Shown: in pieces, positions 11,331 to 23,985 of the stretch
Layout of the letters: each line of letters begins with the position of its first letter
Numbering within the stretch: the stretch's first letter is position 1
Origin: Gymnopus androsaceus JB14
Lineage: Eukaryota; Basidiomycota; Agaricomycetes; Agaricales; Omphalotaceae
Length of the DNA: 64,000 nt
Reading direction: 5' to 3'
NCBI GenBank assembly: GCA_009733575.1
Contig: ML769389.1
Location: forward strand, 624,449 to 688,448
Translations under genes and position numbers: made by a program
The notes under the pieces: generated by a model
The model's database searches: none
What the model was told of the DNA's origin: nothing
What the model saw: the letters and a program-made list of their open reading frames with translations, nothing else

Positions 11331-12275
11331 TCAAATGTAAATTGTCCCAGATCCCAAGATGAAAGATTTATTGCAACCATCAGCAGTTTGTACTGGACAA
11401 GGAGTGTCAAATTCCTTGTAGTCAGCAAAATCTTCAATATATGGGGTGAAATGTCCTGAAGCACCCAAATCAAGCTGCCATTTCTGATTAGAAGAGCTGG
11501 CTGTGATTTGAATTTCTGTATGATTGCATTCCTTATTCACACAATTATGCATATAATTTATATATTCAACCCCATCAAGGGGTTGCAGATTACATACGGA
11601 GTCCAATAAATATGAAGTAGGAGCACTAAAATCATATGAAGTATTTATAGGTCCATCAACAGATGGCCTTGAGATAGTGTGCATTGTGTAATCATAGGAG
11701 TTCTGTTTAGAGATCCGATGCAAAATTTTAGTGAACTTTTTCTTAATTGTAGAAAAGGAAGGAACTTGCCAGAAAATCAATTGCTCTTCACCAGTTCCAG
11801 AAATTTTGCCAATGTAGACATCCATGTAGGAGTCAATGAGCCCTCCAAGATCAATCTCCTCTTCCTCAACCTTCATGTTGGCAAGGAGGGGATCAAAATC
11901 TCCAGTATAGGAATCACAAGACTCCATCAGAGGGCCAGAAACTTTGGTACCATTGGTGATACTAGGGACAATTGCAACATGAGCTGCAGCAAAAGTGGCA
12001 ACAGAAGTTTGAATGGTTGCTTCATGAGCCTGGGCCTTGCCTTTGCCTTTGCCTTTGCCACCACACCTGAATTTCTTCTTTTTGTTGTTTCCATCGGAAT
12101 TACCAGATTGGGAAGAAGTACTGGTTTGCGGCCCTTTGGGCACTCCCTGGTTATCTTTCTTCTTCTTTTGGTTGTTCCAAGAAGATCCGTTGGCAGGACG
12201 TTTCTTCACAGTGGAAAGACAGGACTGAAGGGAAACGGCAGTGGGTTGGCACTGCCAGGCAGTGTCTGAATTCAT
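11331..12275 (-). pseudogene. Copia-A Gag C-terminus and protease
   Basis: The 314-residue frame begins in the Lys-rich Gag tail (KKKKFRCGGKGKGKGKAQAH) and runs through a linker to the Copia protease (WQLDLGASGHFTPYIEDF, about residues 268-286). The usual DSGAS is DLGAS here. The CCHC knuckle is reduced to one Cys and one His. It overlaps the upstream Gag frame with a frameshift. Confidence 0.75.
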
Positions 12276-12940
12276 CTTGGATGGTGAGAATAATAGCTGC
12301 CATTGTCAAGTTGGTTGTATCATATTGAGACAAAATTGACATGGCAAGACCATCCATGGATTAGGGCAAGGCAGCAAGCAAGATCATGGCTTTGATTGAT
12401 TCAGTGAGAACCAATCCAGAAGCAGTGAGATGTGAGAAAATTGATTGAAGGGAAGAGATTGGCATAGCCAGATCAATTCCTTCAGCCATTTTGAACATGA
12501 TGGCTTCTTTAAAGATACCAAACATGCCTGTGGCACCGGGACTTCCATAAGTGTCTTTGAGATGGGTCCAAGTTTCATGAGCGGTTGCTTTAACGGCAGT
12601 CTCGTGGATATGATCTGGGAGACACAAAGCAATGGCACCGATTGCAGCATCATCATTATCATCCTAAGTTGCTATTTTCTCACCAATGTCTGCGGGAGAT
12701 ATATCAATAACTTGGTTGGTGGAATGAGTTCCTGCTTGGACTTCAGCTGCAGTAGCAACACGTGAGGTACGGACAGGATGAGGGTATCATCCAATGATGT
12801 ATCCAACAAGTTTCTGGAGGTGGAGATAAGCCACCATGCCGGTAGACCATGTGCTATAGTTGGCACCATCCAAATAAGGAATAATGGTAATGGCGGTGAT
12901 GAGTTAGATATGTGCTGGGTATGAAAACCAACCAAACAAC
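12276..12940 (-). pseudogene. Copia-A Gag N-terminal region
   Basis: On the minus strand a frame-shifted reading begins near 12930 with LDGANYSTWSTGM (the start of Copia Gag) and continues through HIHETAVKATAHETWTHL and FMKAEGIDL-like UBN2/Gag motifs to about 12276. At least two frameshifts are needed to link the pieces. No LTR was found next to it, since the other LTR has been lost. Confidence 0.7.
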
Positions 12941-12959
12941 AATCACCCCAATCAGATAT

Positions 12960-14800
12960 AATCCAAAAGGTTTAATTTAATGCGAGGAAGGAGGTTGTCA
13001 AAGGTTCCCTCGACTACTAATTGATTCGAAGAGAAAAAGCACTTGACAGTTGACACAGATAGTGCGCAATGAACAAGGTTTTATATTTGGAGGGAGGTTT
13101 TGAAAAGCCAACTAACGTACGACGACGCGCTGAACTAATCGAGGGGAAAGCAAACACCTAAGCACGGGTCAAGTACGCCGACTCAACAAACGACTTTGCG
13201 TATCCGCGGTGAAACACCAAAGCACGGGTCAAGTACGCCGACTCAACAAACAACTTTGCGTATCTCGGGAGCCTTTACGTCGCCGCGCAATGATACTCCA
13301 ACTCTCAGGGATTCCCGCGAGTTACCTAACAAGCTTATACGACCGCCGCGCAAGTCACTCGAGTAGGCGTTTTTAACACACTCAGCGAAGAGCGGGCAAG
13401 GGGTAGAATCTGTTGGTAAAGCTAGGTAACACTCCGAGAAGCTTCCTCCCTAAAACTAGACCAAGCCGACAGTTGGGTCCAAGACCTTTCCTAATTAACA
13501 ACGGGCTCGTCGAGGTGTGCACGTTAGGCTCCACCTGCGGTCCTAAGACTGATGTGACCTCTCTTTGAGATGAAAACCAGGAATGCTCGACTTAATAGCC
13601 GGGAAGTAGAATGAACAGCCTCAGTATTATCGAGGTTACAAGAAGGCCACCCGTTTCAAAGGTTGTAGAGGACGATGCAGACGCGTCTGAGCGTGTACGA
13701 ATCACTACAGGTCCTAAGATAGAAATGCGTTTCAGGTATCAAGTCTAACTTGTTATTCCGAGATAGAATAGCTACCCTTATATACTGAGCGAGATATATG
13801 AAAATAGGAAAATGAGAGAAACTGAGCGAGATAGGATGAAACAGAGTAAGTAAAATAGAAAAGATAAATAATGTCCATATATGCGTGTATACTATGGTTT
13901 TGCCTCGACGTTTTCCTGCCTCGTTCGTTTGTCTTCCTCGATTGGGTCGACTTTTGGGATTTTGGTCCGAATCGACTCGAGTCATTTGCCTTTTTACAAG
14001 GCTCGCCAGTTCCTTTAGCAGAACAGCCCTCGGAGGTATTTCTATGTTTTTCCTTGCCAATGGGAGACTGGTTATTATCTCTAGTTCCGCGTGGTCTCGA
14101 GTCTAGATGCCTGGTAGCATATGGATCTCGGTAAAACGCTGAGGCTCGGATAGAAATACTCCTTGGTCCTTCCGTGTTCTAGAAGTAGCTACAGCAAGTG
14201 GGTCATGTGGCCGCGTTGGACTGCCGCGGCTATATGCCTGGGCGCTTTCCAGCGAGCGTCAACTTTGAGGGCACCTGTTAGGGTACTTCCCCATCTCGGT
14301 CCACCTTGCTTCGTTTAATAAACTTGAGTGTTGTTTAGACTCCTCGGTGAGCTGATTGCGGAAGCGATGCCTCGTTAAGACTTCGATCCCTTGGGTATAT
14401 CCTTCGATGACCTAGCCTAGTATAACTGGTATGTGGGCTCGTTTATCTGCCTCGGTCAGCAACTTGTTATCCAACAAGCTTGCCTCGCTACACCATACCG
14501 CGCATAGGACTTTGATCGAGGCGCATTCACAAAGTTAAGTATGGTACCATTGCGCGTACCGTTACTCTGCAACCTCTTGGGTAGAATAGGTCCTCGGTAG
14601 ATTTTAACTATCAGCTCGGGCTCACTATAGTTCTCTTATTGACCGTGTTTTGTTACTAACAGAACCTAGGATTATTGGTTCTGCGCAGTTCTAGCCTTAG
14701 CCGAAAAATCGGCGTATCAGCGGAGGAAGACATTGTTTGATAAGAGGTCTATAAAAGGAAGTCAGCAACATTCAATTAAGAAGTGCATGATTCAGTTATG
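12960..14800. other. Gene-free region with 60-bp tandem repeat
   Basis: No coding sequence recognised. It is richer in CG than its neighbours, with many CTCGG/CCGAG words. It may hold LTR or non-coding element sequence upstream of Copia-A, but no matching second LTR is in the window. Short frames on both strands (13656-14134) show no domain. Confidence 0.5.
13153..13264. repeat. Two-unit 60-bp tandem repeat
   Basis: The segment with AAGCACGGGTCAAGTACGCC and ACTCAACAAAC at 13153-13204 recurs exactly 60 bp later at 13213-13264 with two or three changes. Confidence 0.85.
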
Positions 14801-16828
14801 AACATCGAATCTATTCAACATGTCTTTTACCCATTGACTTAGTGTTAGGTGTTGATTGCATTTTTTTTAATTCCATCCATATTTCCATCTCCGATCTCAT
14901 CATTCCTATCAGCATTGGCAAGTGTTCATAAAAGGCTATGTACTAAAACCATATGCCAATAGAAAACCATTTGTTTTGATGTTCTACCAAAAGTGCCGAA
15001 AGATCAATTAAGATCAATTTTGCACATTAGGGTGCACAATCATTCTAATAGGTGTTTAAGTGACTTAAGGCAATATGGGGAATGAATACAGTAGGAGGCC
15101 AAGAGATCTCACACATGTTTGCATTTGCCCAGCCAATGTGCATATGCTTTTGATTATTCACATAGCGGCAGAAGTCTACCTGGGAAGGGGAATCGGCCCC
15201 TAAATTGCTCACAGTGAAGTGAAACAATCAAAAGTTTGTTCATTGTGGAGTGTCTGTGTATACAATATGTATGTTTAGCCTGAACAGAAGGAGCCTTATA
15301 TTTTTGGCATTCTTCTTGGAAGAGGAAAGGAAAGCGATTGCAAGTTTTACCTTGCTACCAAACCAATGCACCACATGCTTGAACTTTCTAATACACTCAG
15401 TTAAGAGTGACCAGAATCATTTGTTAACATGATCAACCATTTGACAAAGTTGCAATGGTTGTAAGACCTTCATTGAATGGACTTGGGGCCCATAAGCTGT
15501 TGAACAGCAAGTGAGACTAAATGGTGAATCACATTACTAACCAAGTGTAGCGCTTGTGGGGTGAGACAGATGTAGAGAAGTTTAGTATTGTCAGTAAGAC
15601 AGTGAAGCAGTAGTATGCAGAGTGATAGGGACTACAGGAGAACTACTACAGCTTATATACTAATTTTCTGTGGAACTATACAGTACCCTAAATCTAATAA
15701 TAGGTACAGTATTAGTAATTGAGCATGCATACAATGGTCCCTACAATGTGATATATATATATACATCAGCAGTTGATATCCTAGCTATAATCACATGTAC
15801 GTAACTAGCAAATGACATTAATCAAATGATATCAATACACAGGAATGTGATTTTGATGATCGGTAAGCCGATGTTGAATATCATGGTACAAAGTACCTGA
15901 TCATGTCTCCATGATTGCAAGCATATCTTTCAACATGAAACTAATATAACTATCTGTAAAATCATGAGTAATGGCACTCATGCTGCCAAGACATCAAAAA
16001 GACATTGAAGGCTTGAATGAGACTACTTACTGTGATGTCCAAACTAAAGTGGCTCAGGATTGGTGACTTGGAAGAAAAAAACAGAACTTGTTGAAGTTGT
16101 GACAATGCATTGGTTCTTACTTATATAGCATTTGCAGGAGAAAATGACAGCTGTCAAACAGTGATGGCAGATGACAGCTTGCTCAAAGTTGCGGCAATCC
16201 CACAGGAGCTCATAGCACTCCATAGTTTTGTGGAGCACTATGGCTGCTATGAGTTGCTATAACCTCCACCCAGGTTTTGCTGATGCATACATGACACCAA
16301 AACCTTAACACTTACCTTCATGCCTACACTCAGTGGGGTCAATCCAGAGCATGTACAGCTCATACTTCTGTCAGCTGCCTTTGTTATGCACACAGCTGTA
16401 GCTGCAGTTAAGCTCTATAGTGACTCAAAGTATTGGAAACAACCTTATCATACTTCTGCACTTACGGGTTATGCTTGGGTCTAGGGTTTCAAAGTACAAT
16501 GCAATGCAATTTATTTGGTGCAAATCCAATAAATCATGAATTGTACTGGTACAAGATTTATTGAAAACTGGTTAAACTGTGTACTTGTACTGATTGTACT
16601 GATACAACCAGTGCAATACAATACAATTTATGGGTTTAAATCAGTTCAATTCAAATTGGTTTATATCAGTATAAACTGACATTAACTGATCATTTATATA
16701 CTATTTGCTACCAGATATGTAATGTTTTACAACATCCATGTCATAGGAAGTTCTCATAAACTATTGAAAGTACATCTTGATCAAGATTGGAGTAATAAAT
16801 GACACTGTAAGCTTGTTTAGTAGGTGTA
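14801..16828. other. AT-rich gene-free region
   Basis: No gene recognised. Visible are a short AT dinucleotide run (about 15752-15764), a CATAG-rich hairpin (about 16205-16255) just inside a CACCCAGGTTTTGCTGATG MITE right end at about 16265-16283, and a run of imperfect GTACTGATAC/ATACAATTTAT repeats at about 16490-16700 of transposon-end character. Confidence 0.5.
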
Positions 16829-17665
16829 ATGCAAGGTTTGCACTCACTGGACTTACTTCAAAAGGAAAAGAATATAAAACCTACTTATGAACATAAATCA
16901 AATAATACCTTAAACTTTAACAAACAACATGAACACTATAAAACACATACGGTTACATGGAATACAGCACAAACACAGTTGGCATTAAACTTCCTGGGGG
17001 GTTCTTTACCTAGGAGTGATGCAGGTGACATGGAGTACTACTCATGTACAATGTTAACATTATTCAAACCTTGGAATACAGGAGCTGATCTCAAAACACC
17101 AAATCAGAGCTGGCAGGATGCATTCAATGATTACAATTTTACTAAAGACCAAAAACAGTTAATGAAAAACTTGAATTTAAGATGGGAGTGCTATGACTCA
17201 AGAGATGACTACTCAAAGCAGCAACCACAAAATGGTGAGAAAAGATCAAAACTTATGGGTTCTTGGGAGGAAGGTACTGAGTCCAATACAATTGATGACT
17301 TTGAGGATAATATGGTATATGAAGATGAAGATCCTGCCCTATACTATGATATTGAGAATGCCTATTATCAATGAGAAAACATGGATGTGGAATTAACCAA
17401 AGGAGCAGCAGTAGATGTTGGTTTGAGAAAAATAATTAATGATCAGTGTGGTAATGAGTTCGCAGATTTTGAAGCTCCAATGGCAACTGCAAATAGTTGG
17501 GCCACAACTGTACAGAATATTCTGAAATCATTCATAGATGAACAGGTAATCCATGGTGAAGATATACCAGATCATAATCACAAAGGGAAATTTACAAAGT
17601 GGAATGAAGTTAAGTATCATTGCAGATGGGTCTTACATGCACAAAGATTTCCATGCAGAGATTGA
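16829..17665 (+). pseudogene. Helitron polyprotein, region between Rep and helicase
   Basis: Two pieces in one frame, separated by a TGA at 17372-17374. The first has the LPRSDAGDMEYYSCTMLTLF and KPWNTGADL segment that follows the Rep domain in fungal Helitrons, then a QLMKNLNLRWEC segment and an acidic stretch. The second has FADFEAPMATANSWATTVQ and KWNEVKYHCRW. Near 17640 the frame shifts by one into the helicase frame. It begins about where the minus-strand Rep fragment (ending 20873) stops, suggesting both are parts of one gene. Confidence 0.75.
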
Positions 17666-20447
17666 TGAAGAACAAAACATAATTAACCATGTAGTAAAAC
17701 AAAAATCACTAAACAAGGAACAAAAATGCACTTTTAGAATAATTGCCAATCATGCAACTCTAGGAGATAGTAATCCATTGACAATGTATATTGGTGGAAT
17801 GGGAGGTACCGGTAAAAGTCAGGTAATTCATGCATTACGTCTATTCTTTCAACTTAGAAAAGAAAGTGGTTGTATCAAAGTATGTGCACCTACAGGTACA
17901 GCAGCAGCACTACTGTCAGGATCAACTTATCATTCTGTACTAGGGTTCCAACAATCAAATAAGGAGGCTATCAGTCTAGATCCTGAATATGGTTTAAAAA
18001 CATCAAAATGTAACTTGGAAGGAGTTGATTACATTTTAATTGATGAATGCTCAATGTTAGCACTGAGTGATTTATTTATGATAAGTGAAAGGTTGGCCAA
18101 AACTCGTGAGTGTCCTGATTCACCGTTTGGTGCATTCAATATAATTTTTGCAGGTGACTTTGCTCAATTGCCACCAGTTGCAGGTAGTCCACTATACAAC
18201 CCTCTGTTAAATATCAATGGTACTTCAAGAATGTCTATATCTGATCAGAAATTGGCTATGGCAAGAGCACTTTGGCATCAAGTGATGACAGTTGTAATTC
18301 TTAGACAGAATATGAGACAGAAGACACAGTCACCTGAAGATGCAAAACTTAGACAGGCTTTAGGAAATATGTGTTATGCTGCTTGCACAGAAGATGACAT
18401 TGAATACTTAAAATCAATCAGTGTGAATGTTGCTCATAAAATTCCTCATGAATTCAAAAATGTATCAGTAATATCACCAAAAAATTGTCAACAAGATGCA
18501 TTTAATGAATTAATGCAAGATGCTTTTGCTAAAGAAACAAAACAAACATTACATGAGTTTTATGCAGTTGATACTTGGGGACAACTAGATGACCCAGGAA
18601 AAACAGCTCAAAAGCGAAGAGGAAAAGGCTCAAACAGGAAACAAAAAGAAATGTCAGAAACAATGCAAAATATATTATGGAAGATAAGACCAGGGTGCAC
18701 TAAAAGTATTCCTGGCATTTTGAAATTATGTATTGGTATTCCAGTAATGCTCAAATTCAATTAAGCAACAGAGCTATGCATGACAAATGGATAGCAAGGG
18801 CATGTTGCAGGTTGGACAAGCACCAAGAATAAAAAGGGACAAGAAGTTCTAGAAGTGGTGTTTGTAAAATTGCATAAGCCTGCAAGTGATATTCAGATCC
18901 CAGGCCTGGAAAAGAATGTTGTACCAGTGACAAGAAAGGATTTTAAAATCAAAGTAAAGTGCCCAAATGGTGAAGAGGTTACCATTAATCAAAACCAAGT
19001 TCCTATTGTCTTGAACTTTGGGATGACAGATTACAACTCACAAGGACGTACGTTACAGTATAACTTGGTGAACCTTCAATATGCAAACAAATTTCAAGGT
19101 GTATATACATCTCTATCTAGAAGTTCCAGTCATAAGGGTACACTGATCATGCAAGGCTTAAGCAAAGATGTAATCCGAATGATAACAGAAGGACTTCATG
19201 GAAGAAAACAATCAAACAACTTTCTTAGGCAAGAATATCATGAACTAGAACTGTTAGATGAAATAACAAAATGCAGATATGAGAACAAACTATCAAAAGA
19301 AGTAGCAGGAATTACAAGGAATCAGCTCATTCATTCTTATCGCACTTGGAAAGATGAACAATATGTTCCAGACACTGTACATAAGAACCTACATTGGAGT
19401 AAAGAAGATCCTTTTATTGTAAACAATGGCACAGAAGGAGCGAATATGTTCAATAATGGCAAAGGTAAATCAAACATTAGACCAAATAAAACTTATACAA
19501 CAAATCCAGGACCAGTATACACATTGGCTCAAGGTTCATCACCATTGTTATCCTTGAAGAGAAAAGCTGATATCCAAGAAGAACTGGATAGTATGGGTCC
19601 AGCTAAAAAGAAACAGTGCCAGTTGACAGTTCATGACTCTCAGACAGGACCAATTGGTCTCATTTGGGATCATGAAAATTACAGTTGTGCTTATGATGCC
19701 TTATTGTCTATTCTTTTGGACATCTGGTTACATAATCCTCAAAAATGGACTTCCAATTTCAAGGGATGTAACAGATACTTGAATGCAGTTGCACAAGGAT
19801 TTAAAGAAATCACAGGAAAGAAAAAAACCATAGAAAATGTGAGAGATGACTTAAGAAACCAACTAAACACAGACTTTGGCAGTGAAAACTTTCCTTATAG
19901 TCCTGTTGGTACAAGTTTAGGATTACTATTATCAAAATGTATGAGTGATGATATTGTGCCTACATCCAGACATTTGATTTGCAACCAGTCTGGTTCTCAT
20001 GAAGTGAGGTCAAATATGTTTAATCAATTTGATATGCCCCGTACAGGTACACAGTCAACAAATGCTACTATAAAGTTACTACAAAACACAAAGCGAAATT
20101 GCCCTCAATGTCATACACCTTCATCTGCCCCAATATTATTCAAAGAGGTTCCACATATCATGACTATGATACCAGGAGATGACTATAAAAGACAGAAACC
20201 TACAAAAAAAACCTTAGTATTCTAATGATCAATTCTAAAACAGACTCTTACACTGAGAACGGTTATTTACTGGGAAAATCAAAATCACTTTGTATCCAGA
20301 ATTGTAACACCTGACAGCATGGTTTGGTATAATGATGGAGTAACAACGGGAAGAAGTAGCATTTATGAAGGACAACTATCAGCTGTTGGAGACTTAACAG
20401 AAAGAGATGGTGCTAGAGCAGTAGCTTACATATATGGAAAGCCTTGA
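17553..20447 (+). pseudogene. Helitron PIF1-like helicase with C-terminal ubiquitin-peptidase-like domain
   Basis: One frame (phase 0) covers the whole helicase and tail. It has Walker A GGMGGTGKSQ (about 17797-17824), the CAPTGTAA motif, Walker B LIDECSML, GDFAQLPPV, and the RQNMRQ motif. After in-frame stops at 18762 and 18810 come the NFGMTDYNSQGRTL and YTSLSRSSSHKGT motifs (V/VI). A second domain at about 19660-20440 has a Cys box YSCAYDALLSIL and, after two more stops at 20223-20228, a His box NQNHFVSRIV followed by WYNDGVTTGRSSIYEG. These resemble ubiquitin-specific peptidase Cys and His boxes. PIF1 helicase unwinds DNA during rolling-circle transposition. All damage here is nonsense in an unbroken frame. 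Confidence 0.85.
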
Positions 20448-20487
20448 GAAAATAATATTAAAATAGATGTCTCCTATGGTCTGGGTG

Positions 20488-20548
20488 ACTATAGTACATA
20501 TAACATGGCTCCATATTATTATATGTTGCCATTTTATGTACTATAGTA
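20488..20548. repeat. 60-bp imperfect palindrome downstream of the helicase
   Basis: ACTATAGTACATA...TAACATGGC on the left pairs with TGCCAT...TATGTACTATAGT on the right around an AT-rich centre. It could be a subterminal hairpin of the Helitron or a small fold-back element. The canonical short GC hairpin plus CTRR end was not found. Confidence 0.6.
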
Positions 20549-20872
20549 CTCCTCAGACTGCAATTTAACAGAATTTATAGTACTTGAATAAGTTATTTTC
20601 TATCCTATAGCCAGTATAATATTATATTCTAAACCATACCATGTGAAGTAAGGACTTGGACCCGCCAGTATGGCTATATCACTAGTGGTCATGTACAGGT
20701 CGTCTGTGCTTCTTTGGCTTACATTGCTCATCCTGAAATCCTCAATTTAGCAATATTTCCTGGATTTTCAATAAAATACCTAGACCATCATTGCAATCAA
20801 TCTCTTCCATATCATCTACAATGCTAAAGCTAATTTCAATATTGCATTCAATGTTTTCAATAGTACTTCAAC
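20549..20872. other. Junction region between helicase and Rep halves
   Basis: AT-rich sequence without a gene. On the minus strand the Rep frame ends at a perfect GTAAGT donor-like site (about 20873-20879), so part of this may be intron sequence of the original Helitron gene. Confidence 0.45.
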
Positions 20873-22108
20873 TTACCTTGCTTGTTTTGGGCAGTGATCA
20901 TCTTCCCAGGTATTGCAAAAGAATTCATAAACATTATAGCTTTCGAGAATGTCACCATGATAGCAGTAATTGTGAACTTGACTTCTGATATACAACTTTC
21001 CTTTGCAGTCAACATCCAGTATTCCCATTTCATCCCCATTCTCATCATCATTGCCATTTTCATTAGACTTATCTGCCAGCCCTCCCAATTGGATAGGTAG
21101 GTCTTTAGTCTCTAAGCCCTGAGTGACCCCAGGTGTATTAGAACTTGTAGCATCACCCTCTTCCGCATCCTGTTGAGAATTTACAAGAGTTGGGTGAGTT
21201 TTGATGAGGGTGGATACAAAAGATGACCAGTAAACAGTGTGATAATTGTGAGACCAATATATATCTCCCCAGCCCATGAGAAACAAGACTACTATAGGGC
21301 AGCCAGCTCTTGCTCACTGTTAACAGCATTAATCGATGCGGAACAGCAGAAGACATTGCTGATCCTGTAGAGATTGAGTGTAGTCTGACTGCTCCACATG
21401 ATACGCAAGAGTTTTCACAACAACAGCAGAGATGTTGTGGTTGTTTTGTTGGTTTTTATGGGAATACCCTGCAATGTAGTAAGTAATGTTCATGGTCTCA
21501 CAACCATTCAAGAGGACTTTGCAGTCGTTATTACAACAAATACATGTCATGCATGATGTTTGCCAGGCATTCATGAACTTGTATTGTCATTGTACACACC
21601 AATTTCCATCTTCCAACATATACAGCTTGTGCAAAACTTCAAATGGTGCTCTCCATTTACACACCAACTGGCCATTGCTGTCAACCTTCAAACAGCGGCG
21701 CATTTTGCATGAGTGTACCTGTTTTGCCCATGCAGCTTGCAGTTCAAATTCATTACACTTCTTCTCATATTCTTCCAGTGTTCCCTGGAAAGGCTTTGGA
21801 GGTTGGCAGTATGCAATGTTGACTTCATTTGGGATATTTCGTATTGTGTCTTTAGACTTGAAACCTGGTACAAAAGCTCAGCAAATTGCATGGATGAATT
21901 TCCATACCCAGTTGCAAAATTCATCTATCTTCAACAATTTGTGCATTTTTAAAAGCATTGGGACATGCCGAAGCCAAATGAGCATGTGTAAATGAAGACT
22001 TCCATGTCCTTGGGACTCTACAGCCCCAAAGTAGCCCAACAAAAAGCCAAAGATGCCTTTCTCAGCATAATAGCAATCTTTAGTTTTGCAAGTCCCAAAC
22101 AGGGTCTG
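20873..22108 (-). pseudogene. Helitron Rep (HUH endonuclease) domain, distal part
   Basis: On the minus strand from 22103 downwards: VESQGHGSLHLHMLIWL, the HUH metal-binding motif (about 21980-22025), then FQGTLEEYEKKC and the CNNDCKVLL...ITYYIAGYSHK segment (about 21440-21545) with the Rep tyrosine region. An acidic linker follows, then LYIRSQVHNYCYHGD and YEFFCNTWED near 20900. Several frameshifts and stops break it. It is the DNA-nicking and strand-transfer half of a Helitron transposase. Its upstream part continues beyond the LTR element inserted at 22104-22108. Confidence 0.85.
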
Positions 22109-22427
22109 TGTAGCGGCGGGCTACACTCCTGTACTCGCTATGCTACTTCCCTACTCTCCTATCCTGTCGGACAATTACTGTGGTTATTCATTTACTCTTC
22201 CCCGTCCTTACTCAGTTGCTATTTTATCGTACGATCGCCGTTCTCTATTCAATACCCTACTCTACTATTTAAGCCAGAACTTGTACATAGATTAGGGGAA
22301 GCTTTTTCCCAATTTACACAACATACCCTAGTCATTTCTGGCCTGATCTCAGCTTACCCGCTCGTTGAAAGCTCACCTTTCTCTCTCGCACACACGCTCT
22401 TTGTAACTCCATCACTGAAGCGTGGCA
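22109..22427 (+). repeat. 5' LTR of the polymerase-less element
   Basis: 319 bp, TGTAGCGGCGGG...GCGTGGCA. Nearly identical to 26395-26713; the differences are mostly transitions, including several CG to TG/CA. A typical tRNA primer-binding site is not apparent in the next 20 bp. Confidence 0.93.
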
Positions 22428-22617
22428 TATTTTTGACTAGCAAACTTGTTCGTGTCCCCGGCGCCTCACGGATCCCTCAAGTCTGATCAACTTCGAGCCT
22501 CCTTTGGTGATCTGGAATCAAAAACCTAGGTTTGCTTTTCATCGAGCTAATTAACGCTGACTACTCAGTTTCAGTTTTCAATTTTGGTTATTGTTTTGTA
22601 AGTTGGCATTTTTTTCT

Positions 22618-23872
22618 ATGTCTTCTCCGAGTCGATACTCTACTAGTGAGGACTTGCGCAAGCCCACGGCACTAAGTGGTGAGTACCGTAATTCCCGTTC
22701 ATTCCATTCTTTCGCGTCTGGTCTCTTCGGAGACAGATTATTTAGGGTCAGAGGACCATATTTCGCAAACCCTGCAGGGGCGAGGCGTTCCGAGCACTGC
22801 TCGAGACCCAGATTTGGGTTTTCCTCCAAATAGTGGAGTGAGATTTCAGCCTGTTACTAGGTTGGGTGACCAGAACAGAGCTTTGCGAAGCATTCCTGAA
22901 GCTGACGAGCACGGTCAGGGTGTCTCTGGAATGAAGGTTAGACCTTCTTCCAATACTAGTTCTATGTATAATACATATGACATTAATAATAATGGTAATG
23001 GGTATTCTTCTCGGTCTTGCAAATTTTCACATGAGCAGCAAGAAATTTTGGATAATTTTGAGCAGCCAGGTACTTGGGAGCTATGGCAAGAGTTTTTGCA
23101 ATGGAAAGAATTCTTGAAATGGCGTAACAGCCAGTCACCTGAAGCTCAGAATGGTGAGGATTACACCCATGAGTTGCCCCGAGCACCAAGTGTGGTGCCA
23201 GTAAAGGCAAATAATATTTCGAGTCAGTCTTGCCGAGTCAATGTACCTGCAGAAAGAGTGGTGCCATGTACTATGGCAGATAGAATTGTCAACTTGGCGA
23301 GTAAACCTTCCCGTTTGACTCCAACGGGACAAGGTTCAGGTCAAATGCGTGCTGACAGGCCAAGCGATTATATTGCTCCGACTAGCAGGCTTGGCAAAAC
23401 TATGAATTATTTACGGGCACACAGTGCCGCAAGTGCATGCCGTGAAATGTACTCTGATTCCGGCTCCGAGGATCTCAACACTGAGATTGGCTATAAAATG
23501 AACATTAAGCCAACACCTCCATTTGAGTATGATGGTTCACCCAATACACAAGTTTTTATGCGATTTGTTAAGCAAGCCAGTCGCTATATTGAAGATGGGA
23601 ATGTCCCAAAACACCGTGAAGTCGATATTATGGCCCGTTACCTAAAGGGCAAAGCGTACAATTTCTATGATCGAACTTCGATCATAGAAATTGAATATGC
23701 GGTGATGATCCCGAGACCTGGACATTGGACCAATTCTTTATTAAGTTGTATGACAATGTCTTCCCATTGAGTTTCCGGACAAACCAGCGGCGTAAACTTC
23801 GCAATTTCCAACAGGGAAATCTTGAGGTCCATGACTATGTTGGAGAATTCCAAGATATCTGTGATACAATTT
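22618..23872 (+). pseudogene. Gag of the polymerase-less LTR element
   Basis: A short first exon (ATG at 22618, SSPSRYSTSEDLRKPT) is followed by a GTGAGT donor at 22679 and a reading from about 22732. The conserved Gag core starts near 23500 (PFEYDGSPNTQVFMRFVKQ) and continues, after a frameshift at the 23659-23693 palindrome, as PETWTLDQFFIKLYDNVFP and FRTNQRRKLRNFQQGNLE to a TGA near 23872. This is a retrotransposon Gag capsid domain. A further piece, KVSLLWDGFNSHI, follows to about 23960, also shifted. Confidence 0.75.
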
Positions 23873-23985
23873 GATTGACCCCCAAGAAAAAGTATCCCTG
23901 CTTTGGGATGGGTTTAATTCTCATATTGCAATAGGATTATACAATCGTAACTTGCATCCTGAAACGGTCTTCCTTCCAAGAGGTT

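Noticed and set aside
13153..13264. CRISPR-like direct repeats
   Set aside because: Only two long units with no spacer structure, in a eukaryotic genome.
12960..14800. Ribosomal RNA or other structural RNA genes
   Set aside because: CG-rich character prompted the idea, but no conserved rRNA segment was recognised; repeated CTCGG words suggest transposon-related sequence.
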